DNA of 5,432 nucleotides from Bacteroidota bacterium (GTDB lineage: Bacteria > Bacteroidota > Kryptoniia > Kryptoniales > JAKASW01), in contig JAJYOS010000499.1 of the NCBI GenBank assembly GCA_021796055.1, positions 1 through 5,432 of the forward strand. The letters are read 5' to 3'. Below, one piece after another: positions 1 through 5,316 of the stretch (position 1 is the first letter of the stretch; each line of letters begins with the position of its first letter). The notes beneath the pieces are model-generated. The model was not told where the DNA came from. It searched no databases and saw only the letters and a program-made list of their open reading frames with translations. The position numbers and the translations under genes were made by a program.

Positions 1-168
1 TGGAACAGGAACTTGCGGGGGGTATTCGGAATTCAAAGTATTCCGTCACTCCTTTTCATTCCAAAGGTGGGAACGCCGCAGATGGCGGTCGGCGCGCTGC
101 CTAAGGAGCAACTGAAGGAAATCATTGATAGTGAATTGATGACCGCCAACCAGCCGACTGCTGAATAA
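1..168 (+). CDS. trxA: Thioredoxin, C-terminal part (5' end outside window; apparent frameshift at 17-22)
   Basis: This is the last third of a thioredoxin, the small cytoplasmic protein that reduces disulfides in target proteins. The CGPC active site lies upstream of the window. The visible part includes the segment GIQSIPSLLFIPK, with the cis-proline loop (Ile-Pro) that packs beside the active site. It continues with QMAVGALPKEQLKEII, matching the last strand and the C-terminal helix of the family, and ends at TAA 166-168. The SIPSLLFIPK/GALPK wording is typical of Bacteroidota/Chlorobi-type thioredoxins. An oddity is that the expected residues EQELAG are read from base 3 (frame 3), whereas everything from VFGIQ onward is read in frame 1. 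The switch falls in the run of six G at 17-22; five G would join the two into EQELAGVFGIQ. Either the gene is frameshifted or the base run is miscounted. Family assignment is firm; intactness is doubtful. Confidence 0.85.
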   Translation, partial: WNRNLRGVFGIQSIPSLLFIPKVGTPQMAVGALPKEQLKEIIDSELMTANQPTAE

Positions 169-436
169 CAGGCGCGATTTTTTCTGAAATAGATTCCCGG
201 AACCGCTCCGGATATTTCATTGATATTGCCGTACGAGTGGCGCCGCTTCCCCGATTATTTGGACAGGGAAGCGGCGTACGTTTTAATGGTGAAGATACTT
301 TCCGAAAGCATCGAAACTTCTTCAGGGGGAAATGTCGAAAGACAGTTGGGGCAACAATAATTATTATCATCTCATGATATGATATCGCATTTGTTTGAAT
401 GCTATGTTTAGCCGGACAAATTAGAAAAGGCTGAAC
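169..436. other. Intergenic region downstream of thioredoxin
   Basis: No ORF here has family resemblance or a ribosome site. The region holds a short CCGGA/TCCGG stem (197-211), the strong stem-loop at 230-284 that is listed separately, and an AT-rich tract at about 355-420 that could hold a promoter for the small ORF at 437. I could not find a well-spaced -35/-10 pair in it. Confidence 0.6.
230..284 (+). terminator. Stem-loop, possible terminator
   Basis: Arms CGCCGCTTCCC (241-251) and GGGAAGCGGCG (266-276) pair perfectly over 11 bp around a 14-nt loop. CGTA (230-233) can pair with TACG (277-280) beyond a one-sided bulge (234-240), lengthening the stem. Only a four-T run follows (281-284), so termination would be weak. 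It lies about 60 nt after the thioredoxin stop and could end that transcript. It could equally be a cruciform or a processing stem. Confidence 0.5.
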
Positions 437-664
437 ATGCGGCAGAGAGATGTGGTGTTGAGGGAAGCCGTCGAGGCTTCGGCAACTTACTGCGGCTCCT
501 GGAAGGCGCCCGACTCGCTATGGATGCCCTAAAGCGCCCACTGGCTGCATCTTCCAATTCCTAAGAATCTTGCCAAGTGGCTGAACGTCGAGATCGGCGA
601 TTCGCAGATAACGCTTCGTCCCCTTGGACGCAGTCGGGTGCTCGCCGAGCTGGCGAGGAATTAG
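437..664 (+). pseudogene. Small hypothetical ORF interrupted by an in-frame TAA
   Basis: One reading frame runs from ATG 437 to TAG 662-664 (75 sense positions plus the internal stop) and is broken only by TAA at 530-532. A purine-rich ribosome site (AAAAGG, 425-430) sits 6 nt before the ATG. The first half encodes 31 residues (MRQRDVVLREAVEAS...). The second half reads SAHWLHLPIPKNLAKWL, then NVEIGDSQITLRPLGRSRVL, and ends LAELARN. The second half has no ATG/GTG/TTG start ahead of the conserved-looking part, so it is unlikely to be expressed by itself. The pattern IPK-x-LA-x-WL-x-V-x-x-GD loosely recalls AbrB/MazE-type DNA-binding antitoxins, but I do not recognise the family with confidence. 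It ends 56 nt before the HD hydrolase gene. Probably a decayed gene; spurious coding is the main alternative. Confidence 0.35.
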
Positions 665-710
665 ATCGAAGTATTTCTTGAAATCTAAATATATATTCTA
701 AGAATTCGAC

Positions 711-716
711 GGAGAA
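711..716 (+). promoter_or_regulatory. Ribosome binding site of the HD hydrolase
   Basis: GGAGAA ends 4 nt before ATG 721 and supports that start. The preceding 40 bases (about 670-706) are strongly AT-rich and may contain the promoter. TTGAAA at 678-683 has no well-spaced -10 partner, so I do not call one. Confidence 0.6.
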
Positions 717-720
717 CATA

Positions 721-1314
721 ATGAACAGTGAAAGTGAAGGATTACTTTTCAACACTGGTGGAATTATTGCGAAGGCGGTCGACTTCGCGGCCATGAAGCA
801 TGAGGGAAAGCCGAGGAAGAATCCGGAAGCCCGGATCCCGTACATAGTTCATCCTTTCAGGGTCGCGATGATGCTGAGAGACGCGGACTTCGATGAAGAA
901 GTTGTCGCCGCCGGACTTCTTCATGACACCGTAGAAGACAGCGACGCGACGATTAAGGAGCTGAATGAAGAATTCGGTGAAAGGGTGGCCGGGTTGGTTA
1001 AGACTGTGACAGAGCCGGGCAAAGACATGTCGTGGAAAGAACGGCAGGAAGCATATCTGAAGAATATCGAAATGGCGGGGGAAGAGGCTTTGGCATTGTC
1101 CGCTTGCGACAAGATAGACAATATGCGTTCCATGCTGCAGAGCCTGGATGCAGGGTACGACGTGTTTAAGAGTCTTAACGCGCCCGCTGAAGACCAGCTG
1201 GCCAAGTTCGAGAGGCTCCTCGGAGTGTACAAAGGAAAGGTGCCGCAGAGTATTGAGGGACTATTTGAGCAAACGCTTCGGCGGCTGGCCTCGGTTGCGG
1301 CAAACTTCTGCTGA
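721..1314 (+). CDS. Single-domain HD phosphohydrolase, SpoT/MESH1-type (predicted (p)ppGpp hydrolase)
   Basis: The 197-residue cytoplasmic protein is predicted to remove the 3'-pyrophosphate from (p)ppGpp using Mn2+, which would switch off stringent signalling. Motifs follow the Rel/SpoT hydrolase order: PYIVHP with His44 (about 39-47), LLHDTVEDS with His68-Asp69 and the Glu72-Asp73 pair, then DKIDNM with Asp130 and Asn134. These match the metal ligands and catalytic acids of the family (HD, ED, D...N). There is no synthetase, TGS or ACT domain, so it belongs to the small alarmone hydrolases rather than to full-length SpoT. The ATG has a GGAGAA ribosome site at suitable spacing. It stands alone: a broken ORF lies upstream, and a terminator follows 60 nt after the stop, so it is probably a single-gene transcript. 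The fold and metal site are clear. The exact substrate is inferred; related enzymes can act on other nucleotides such as NADPH or pApp. Confidence 0.85.
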   Translation: MNSESEGLLFNTGGIIAKAVDFAAMKHEGKPRKNPEARIPYIVHPFRVAMMLRDADFDEEVVAAGLLHDTVEDSDATIKELNEEFGERVAGLVKTVTEPGKDMSWKERQEAYLKNIEMAGEEALALSACDKIDNMRSMLQSLDAGYDVFKSLNAPAEDQLAKFERLLGVYKGKVPQSIEGLFEQTLRRLASVAANFC

Positions 1315-1367
1315 TGAGTCGCGGTGACCAGGCCAACCTCTAGGGATATTAATGTGCGGAAGTAGCA

Positions 1368-1437
1368 GAGAGATCCACGGAGAGGGATTCTTCTCTCTGT
1401 GGAACTTTTTCTTTGCTCTGGGTCTCTCCGTGTAATG
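1368..1437. repeat. Degenerate dispersed 'cacagag/ctctgtg' repeat-like element
   Basis: Three segments are variants of one motif: TCCACGGAGAG (1374-1384), CTCTCTGTGGA (1393-1403) and CTCTCCGTG (1424-1432). The first can pair with either of the other two; CACGGAGAG pairs perfectly with CTCTCCGTG. From memory, runs of ACCACAGAGACACAGAG with a complementary CTCTGTGTCTCTGTGG half and a TTTTTCTTTG centre are a familiar multi-copy intergenic repeat in many environmental bacterial genomes, and this looks like a worn copy. Copy number cannot be judged from one window. Confidence 0.45.
1374..1413 (+). terminator. Intrinsic terminator after the HD hydrolase gene
   Basis: TCCACGGAGAG (1374-1384) pairs with CTCTCTGTGGA (1393-1403) over 11 positions with one G-U pair, and one further G-U pair (1385-1392) is possible. 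TTTTTCTTT follows at 1406-1413. It lies 60 nt after the hydrolase stop and fits a Rho-independent terminator for that gene. Confidence 0.7.
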
Positions 1438-1605
1438 GTTCAGCACCTTCCCGCGCTTCGATTCGTCGCACGTCGAGATCGAACCTAGTCCGACTCCGAG
1501 CTTTGAACAACGCCTGTCTCTTGTTGTCTGCCACCTAGGAATTCCGTTTTAGCTTGGAGACTATACCGGCTTCTCATTAACTTGAAAAAAAGAACCGGCA
1601 AACTC

Positions 1606-2277
1606 ATGTTCATACATATAGAATCTTTTATGGAGATAGTCTTTCTTGGGTTCATCGCGTTATTTCCGGTGGTGAATCCAATTGGGACAGCTCTAATGGT
1701 CGACCAGTATTTCACGGGGCTGTCGAGGAGCGAAAGAGTGAGGGCGGCCAGAAAGATTTCAGTCTATGCGTTGGGGCTCTGCGTCTTCACACTGTTAGTT
1801 GGTCATTGGATACTCGAGCTCTTTGGTCTGTCAGTGCCGATAATTCAACTCGGTGGCGGAATCATGATATGCAAAATCGGATGGGAGTTTCTAACGACGG
1901 ATAAACCAACGGATTCGCCAGAGCCTGTCCCGCCGGGTCCCGGGGACACTGAGTTTTCCCAGCTGGAAGGCAAGCTCTTCTATCCTATCACGTTTCCTAT
2001 AACCACTGGCGCCGGCACCATCGCGGTGCTTTTCACTTTGAGCGCTCATGTGCAGGAGAAGACTTTCTCGGGTTATCTGCTCAACAACGCGGCTCTTTTG
2101 ATATCGATACTTGCCATCTGTATACTGATTTTTATTTTCTACGTAAATGCTGGGCGTTTGATCAAATACATGGGATCCCATAACGAGAAGATCGTAAACC
2201 GCCTGATGGCTTTCCTTATCTTTTGCGTCGGTTTACAGATCGCCGTTGGAGGCATTACAAATCTAATTCATCGGTGA
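1606..2277 (+). CDS. marC: MarC-family integral membrane protein
   Basis: From ATG 1606 this is a 223-residue inner-membrane protein, close to the 221 residues of E. coli MarC. Six hydrophobic segments lie at roughly 8-32, 51-72, 75-96, 127-147, 160-182 and 200-221. Family signatures are LFPVVNPIGTA near the start (Asn24-Pro25), LSRSER after the first segment, FGLSVPIIQLGGGI around 73-86, a proline-rich hydrophilic linker (about 97-122), and FPITTGAGTIA opening segment 4. E. coli MarC has closely parallel text at each point. The family's transport substrate is unknown; MarC is no longer thought to confer multidrug resistance by itself. Start choice: a longer frame opens at TTG 1582, but it adds a charged KKRTGK stretch absent from relatives, so ATG 1606 is preferred. 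Neither start has a strong ribosome site. The GH28-like gene follows 61 nt downstream without a visible terminator. Confidence 0.85.
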   Translation: MFIHIESFMEIVFLGFIALFPVVNPIGTALMVDQYFTGLSRSERVRAARKISVYALGLCVFTLLVGHWILELFGLSVPIIQLGGGIMICKIGWEFLTTDKPTDSPEPVPPGPGDTEFSQLEGKLFYPITFPITTGAGTIAVLFTLSAHVQEKTFSGYLLNNAALLISILAICILIFIFYVNAGRLIKYMGSHNEKIVNRLMAFLIFCVGLQIAVGGITNLIHR

Positions 2278-2326
2278 TCGGAGCTCTGGCGTCGATGCAA
2301 GACCACTACATGAAATACAGTGACAC

Positions 2327-2335
2327 AAAGGAGGT
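2327..2335 (+). promoter_or_regulatory. Near-perfect Shine-Dalgarno site of the GH28-like gene
   Basis: AAAGGAGGT is complementary to the 3' end of 16S rRNA and ends 3 nt before ATG 2339, which fixes the start. It is the strongest ribosome site in the window and suggests efficient translation. It also shows that this organism uses Shine-Dalgarno initiation. Confidence 0.8.
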
Positions 2336-2338
2336 CAA

Positions 2339-4045
2339 ATGAATAATAGATTGATATCGCTTCTACGGTTTGGCGCAATTATAGTTTTCTCTCTCTTCGC
2401 TTTTTCAGTCTCGGACTGTCACGCGCAGGAACAGGGCTACGTTTACAACGTGACGCGTTATGGTGCTATCGGTGATGGAAAGACTCTGGATACTCCGGCA
2501 ATTACCAGGGCAATCGAAGCGGCCTCAAAGAACGGCGGCGGCACCGTGTTCTTTCCTGCCGGGACGTATGTAACCGGCACGTTTGAGCTCCTGAGCAATG
2601 TCACACTTAGGCTGGGGGACGGTTCCGTACTCGAGGGGAGCCGCGATACATCCCAGTACAAGTTAAAATCGTATTTCAAACTAAGAGCCTATAAAAGCGG
2701 CCAGTCCGGAGAAGGACTTAGAGCCGGAATCATTGTCGCGAACCACGCGAACAACATTGCCATCGTGGGACATGGGACGATACAGGGAAACGGAATGTAC
2801 TTCATGAACCCGAAGACACCGCATTACGGCGGCGACTTCGTGAAAAGCATGACATGGCAGGGGGAGGCTTTCCTCAGTCCGAAGTTTGGCGATTCGGACG
2901 GTCCAATCAAACCGTGGATGCCTTGGGCCGACCGACCGGGGGCGCTCATCATTCTCGCGCAGAGCGAAAATGTCCTGGTGAAAGACATAACGATCAAGGA
3001 CTCTCCAAACTGGACGGTCAATATTGAAGATTGCAAAAACGTGGAAGTAAGAGGCATAAATATTTTGAACAGCCCGCTGATTCCGAACAACGACGGTATC
3101 AACATCATGGCTAAGAATGCCAGGATTTCAGACTGTAATATCTGGACTGCGGATGACGGCATCGCGGCCAACGAGTGCGATAATCTAACCGTGACGAATT
3201 GCGTGATATCATCACGTTCATCCGCTATCCGATTCGACGGCGGAAGGTACTGTACATTCGACAATCTAATCTTCCGCGATACCAATCGCGGAATAGGAGT
3301 TTACGACTCCGCCCGATATGTCCTCTTCTCGAACATCATCATGCAGACCCATCAATTTACCGGAGACTGGTGGGGCAAAGCCGAGCCGATATACGTGGTC
3401 GTCAGGCTCGAACAGCCGTTCAATGGAAGGACACTTATCAAGGACATCCGTTTTACAAACATCACGGCGAATGCCGAGGATGGCATCATAATTTATGGAA
3501 CTCGCGATAACGTGATAAAGAATATTACGCTCGACCACATCAGGCTAAAAATAAAAGGCGGGGTTCACTCTGACGCGGTCGGAGGAAATTTCGACCTGCG
3601 TGGACTGGGAGCCAATCCCGCCTTAAGCCTTTTCAAACACGACATCCCCGGAATATATGCGCAGTACGTTGACGGCCTTCACATAGATGACTTAAAGCTA
3701 GAATGGGCCGATTCACTTCCTCCCTATTTCTCTAATGGAATTTACTGCGAGCATTTCAAAGATATTCGCATCGATGGTTTTAGCGGTAGACAGGCTCAAC
3801 TTCACGGTTCTAAAGCCACAATCACGTTAGAACATGGTGAAGATGTTTCGATCATGAATTCCAGCGCTCCGAAGGGCACAGGGACCTTTCTGTATCTGAA
3901 GGACGTGAAAGATAGACGTCAATTCCTAGGGAATGATCTCAGAGACGCGAGGCGGCCTTCTGAGCCTTCAGGAGCCGGGTTCATGGCTATGTCCGGAAAT
4001 CTTCTTCCCCACATGGTTTCAAATACCTCTCGGCACCCGAAGTGA
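2339..4045 (+). CDS. Secreted GH28-like (polygalacturonase superfamily) beta-helix protein
   Basis: This 568-residue exported protein probably acts on pectin-type or other uronic-acid polysaccharides. Residues 1-29 form a signal peptide: Arg4 and Arg10, a hydrophobic core at about 11-24, and a likely cut after CHA at 29. Residues 36-103 are the usual entry to this fold (YGAIGDGKTLDTPAITRAI, GGGTVFFPAGTY, then LRLGDGSVLEGS). Repeated short strands of the right-handed beta-helix follow (NVLVKDITIKDS, NVEVRGINILNS, NARISDCNI and so on). GH28 active-site landmarks are partly kept: NNDG with Asp252 in place of NTDG, and ADDG with Asp272-Asp273 in place of DDC, at the normal spacing. The GHG histidine position reads SSA (294-296) and RIK reads RGI (Arg317). 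A DWWGKAEP motif (343-350) follows. It is probably a divergent GH28 subgroup; substrate and activity are unproven. A catalytically different or binding-only role is possible. It may share a transcript with the marC-like gene upstream. Confidence 0.8.
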   Translation: MNNRLISLLRFGAIIVFSLFAFSVSDCHAQEQGYVYNVTRYGAIGDGKTLDTPAITRAIEAASKNGGGTVFFPAGTYVTGTFELLSNVTLRLGDGSVLEGSRDTSQYKLKSYFKLRAYKSGQSGEGLRAGIIVANHANNIAIVGHGTIQGNGMYFMNPKTPHYGGDFVKSMTWQGEAFLSPKFGDSDGPIKPWMPWADRPGALIILAQSENVLVKDITIKDSPNWTVNIEDCKNVEVRGINILNSPLIPNNDGINIMAKNARISDCNIWTADDGIAANECDNLTVTNCVISSRSSAIRFDGGRYCTFDNLIFRDTNRGIGVYDSARYVLFSNIIMQTHQFTGDWWGKAEPIYVVVRLEQPFNGRTLIKDIRFTNITANAEDGIIIYGTRDNVIKNITLDHIRLKIKGGVHSDAVGGNFDLRGLGANPALSLFKHDIPGIYAQYVDGLHIDDLKLEWADSLPPYFSNGIYCEHFKDIRIDGFSGRQAQLHGSKATITLEHGEDVSIMNSSAPKGTGTFLYLKDVKDRRQFLGNDLRDARRPSEPSGAGFMAMSGNLLPHMVSNTSRHPK

Positions 4046-4065
4046 GGAGATAGTCGGTTACTCGA

Positions 4066-4127
4066 CCGGCAGGGAACTCGCTCGGACATTCAATGATTTT
4101 GTCCACTTATTGCGAAGTCCCTGCCGG
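4066..4127. repeat. Long imperfect inverted repeat after the GH28-like gene
   Basis: CCGGCAGGGA (4066-4075) pairs perfectly with TCCCTGCCGG (4118-4127). After a 2x2 mismatch, TCGC (4078-4081) pairs with GCGA (4112-4115). Inside the loop, GGACA (4084-4088) can pair with TGTCC (4100-4104). It begins 20 nt after the stop codon. No T-run follows, so it is not a standard terminator; it may protect the 3' end of the mRNA or terminate by another route. Confidence 0.6.
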
Positions 4128-4334
4128 CCAGCCAGCGGGTAGCTCCCCCCCGTCTGTCACAAAGCCAGCCTCTCTTCCCGACCACTTGTATCGATACCGA
4201 ACATTTCTGTATCAAAACCGCACACCCCATTCGGTGGAATCCCCTCATTTCAGGTCTCTGTGACGCTTTTTGAGCGGCACGGCCATTGATAAATAGAACT
4301 ACAGGTTCTGTTCCTAAAAGGGATGGAAGAATTG
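4128..4334. other. Gap upstream of the response regulator, no gene seen
   Basis: No credible ORF is visible on either strand. The region contains a seven-C tract (4145-4151) and a small AGAAC/GTTCT stem (4295-4309) just before the promoter of the next gene. The minus-strand open frame that spans it is a shadow of the response regulator gene continuing into non-coding DNA. Confidence 0.5.
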
Positions 4335-4362
4335 TTGAGATTGGCGCATAAAACGTGATAAT
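4335..4362 (+). promoter_or_regulatory. Sigma70-like promoter for the response regulator
   Basis: TTGAGA (4335-4340), a 16-bp spacer and GATAAT (4357-4362) differ from the TTGACA/TATAAT consensus at one base each. Transcription would start near 4369, leaving a short leader that contains the GAGGAG ribosome site. The fit with the following gene is good. It is a pattern match only, and Bacteroidota-type sigma factors would prefer a different -10 box. Confidence 0.5.
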
Positions 4363-4372
4363 GAGAACTTGT

Positions 4373-4378
4373 GAGGAG
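4373..4378 (+). promoter_or_regulatory. Ribosome binding site deciding the response regulator start
   Basis: GAGGAG lies 6 nt before ATG 4385. The earlier in-frame starts, GTG 4355 and ATG 4361, have no such site and overlap the predicted -10 box, so ATG 4385 is chosen. Confidence 0.7.
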
Positions 4379-4384
4379 AGTGAG

Positions 4385-4810
4385 ATGCCGGAAGAATTGA
4401 ATTTGGTGGAGTTCCCGAAAGGGGACGGTGAAACGGTACTCGTTGTTGAAGACGAAGAGATGCTGAGGGATTTCCTGCAGGCGGTTTTGGGCGAGAACGG
4501 ATATAATGTTGTGCTTGCGTCGGATGGTCCGGAGGCCGTGCGGACATTTGCCAAGAATGTAAATAAGATCCAGCTCGTCCTTCTGGACATGGGACTACCC
4601 AGGCTTGGCGGCGAAGAGGTGCTCTCAATGATCCTCGCACTGAAATCGTGTGCGAAGGTAATCGCAGTAAGCGGTTCAATCGAACCGGAGGTTCAGTCAG
4701 CTGCACTCGAAATCGGAGCGATAGATTACATGTCGAAACCTTATTTGAGCGGCGAACTTTTGAACAGAGTGCACGACACCCTGCACAGCAAAGTAAGGAT
4801 GGATAGTTAG
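4385..4810 (+). CDS. Stand-alone receiver-domain response regulator (CheY-like)
   Basis: The 141-residue cytoplasmic protein consists almost wholly of one REC domain (about 16-137), to be phosphorylated by a histidine kinase that is not in this window. The required residues are present: acidic pocket Glu22-Asp23 (VLVVEDEE), phospho-acceptor Asp68 (LVLLDMGLP), Ser96 at the switch Thr/Ser position (AVSGS) and Lys118 (MSKPY). There is no DNA-binding or enzymatic output domain, and the stop follows soon after the last helix. The wording (GETVLVVEDEEMLRDFL...VLLDMGLP) is close to receiver domains fused to the C-terminus of hybrid histidine kinases, so it may derive from one or act in a phosphorelay. 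It has its own apparent promoter and is separated by 339 nt from the gene before it. Family is certain; partner and output are unknown. Confidence 0.92.
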   Translation: MPEELNLVEFPKGDGETVLVVEDEEMLRDFLQAVLGENGYNVVLASDGPEAVRTFAKNVNKIQLVLLDMGLPRLGGEEVLSMILALKSCAKVIAVSGSIEPEVQSAALEIGAIDYMSKPYLSGELLNRVHDTLHSKVRMDS

Positions 4811-4920
4811 TACGATCGATTCTGGTTCGGTACGGTAGTTAGGAAAGTGGAAGGTCAGGCCTGTCTTCCCAGCAGGCTCCGGACGAAAAATGTCTTTTAG
4901 CTACGGGCGTCGGTACGGAT

Positions 4921-5069
4921 ATGTCCATTTGTTGCACCGAATTGGAAGAGACAGTTAAGATCGTCATGGGAAAACAGCGGGGCGGACAGTTCAGTTTATT
5001 AGAGGGTGCAACATGATCAACGCTAAACCAAAACGGGAACCGTTAAACTATCCCGCCCTTTCAAAATGA
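4921..5069 (+). other. Two tiny ATGA-overlapping ORFs (31 and 18 codons), speculative
   Basis: ATG 4921 opens a frame of 31 codons (MSICCTELEETVKIVMGKQ...) ending at TGA 5014-5016. The next ATG, 5013, overlaps that stop as ATGA and opens MINAKPKREPLNYPALSK, which ends at TGA 5067-5069. AGAGGG (5001-5006) lies 6 nt before ATG 5013 and would be a fair ribosome site; ATG 4921 has none. The overlap resembles translational coupling, but short ORFs like these occur by chance and no family is recognised. Confidence 0.2.
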
Positions 5070-5289
5070 GATCGGCGCGCCTGAAGCGTTTCTAACTTGG
5101 CAACCATGTTCCTTTCAGAGATATATCGATCATTCGTGATCTCATACTCTCGCGAGATCCGGGACTCCGTCCATTGCTTTCAAAACATACCATTAGATTT
5201 CTTCGGTCGCCCTTCGGCTGTAGTCCAACTTCATCCAGGATATTCATCCTGTGTCGCCCATTCAGTTAAATTGAAATTGATTGAGTAGC

Positions 5290-5316
5290 GGAGTAAATTC
5301 ACTCCAGGAATTGACA
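5290..5316 (+). promoter_or_regulatory. Operator-like palindrome next to a TTGACA box, tentative
   Basis: GGAGTAAATTCACTCC (5290-5305) is a palindrome with 14 of 16 symmetric positions. A consensus -35 hexamer, TTGACA, follows 5 bp later (5311-5316). No acceptable -10 box is found 16-18 bp downstream, so promoter activity is doubtful. If real, the dyad would suit a dimeric repressor or activator of a gene beyond the right edge. Confidence 0.25.

Larger units (their letters stand above)
1315..1605. other. Gap between the HD hydrolase and marC-like genes
   Basis: Nothing here looks like a functional gene. The first half holds the terminator and repeat-like element listed separately. The second half (about 1440-1580) has no dyad or promoter I can defend. 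A minus-strand frame across 1349-1534 starts at GTG without a ribosome site, is low in hydrophobic residues and reads through the repeat, so I treat it as non-coding. Confidence 0.6.

Noticed and set aside
122..370. 82-codon minus-strand open frame
   Set aside because: It overlaps the thioredoxin end, has no ribosome site, and reads through the stem-loop. No family resemblance.
1460..1510. Minus-strand GGTTCGATCTC resembling a tRNA T-loop
   Set aside because: The flanking bases do not form a T-stem, acceptor or anticodon arm, so it is not a tRNA.
1349..1534. 61-codon minus-strand frame starting at GTG
   Set aside because: No ribosome site, and half of it is translation of the terminator/repeat element. 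The composition is charged and unlike a folded protein.
1582..1605. TTG start giving MarC eight more residues
   Set aside because: The added residues are basic and absent from MarC relatives, and no ribosome site is correctly spaced. ATG 1606 gives the usual family length.
3933..4142. Plus-strand frame overlapping the end of the GH28-like gene
   Set aside because: Considered as a frameshifted C-terminus, but the residues do not resemble a beta-helix extension and the gene already ends in a plausible way.
4355..4384. GTG 4355 or ATG 4361 as response regulator start
   Set aside because: No Shine-Dalgarno site precedes them, and they overlap the predicted -10 box. ATG 4385 has GAGGAG at good spacing.
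4090..4590. 166-codon minus-strand frame
   Set aside because: It is the antisense shadow of the response regulator gene, rich in Ser/Thr/Pro, with no ribosome site.
5097..5288. 63-codon plus-strand frame
   Set aside because: No ribosome site and no family resemblance, and its span includes several hairpins. Length is within chance expectation.
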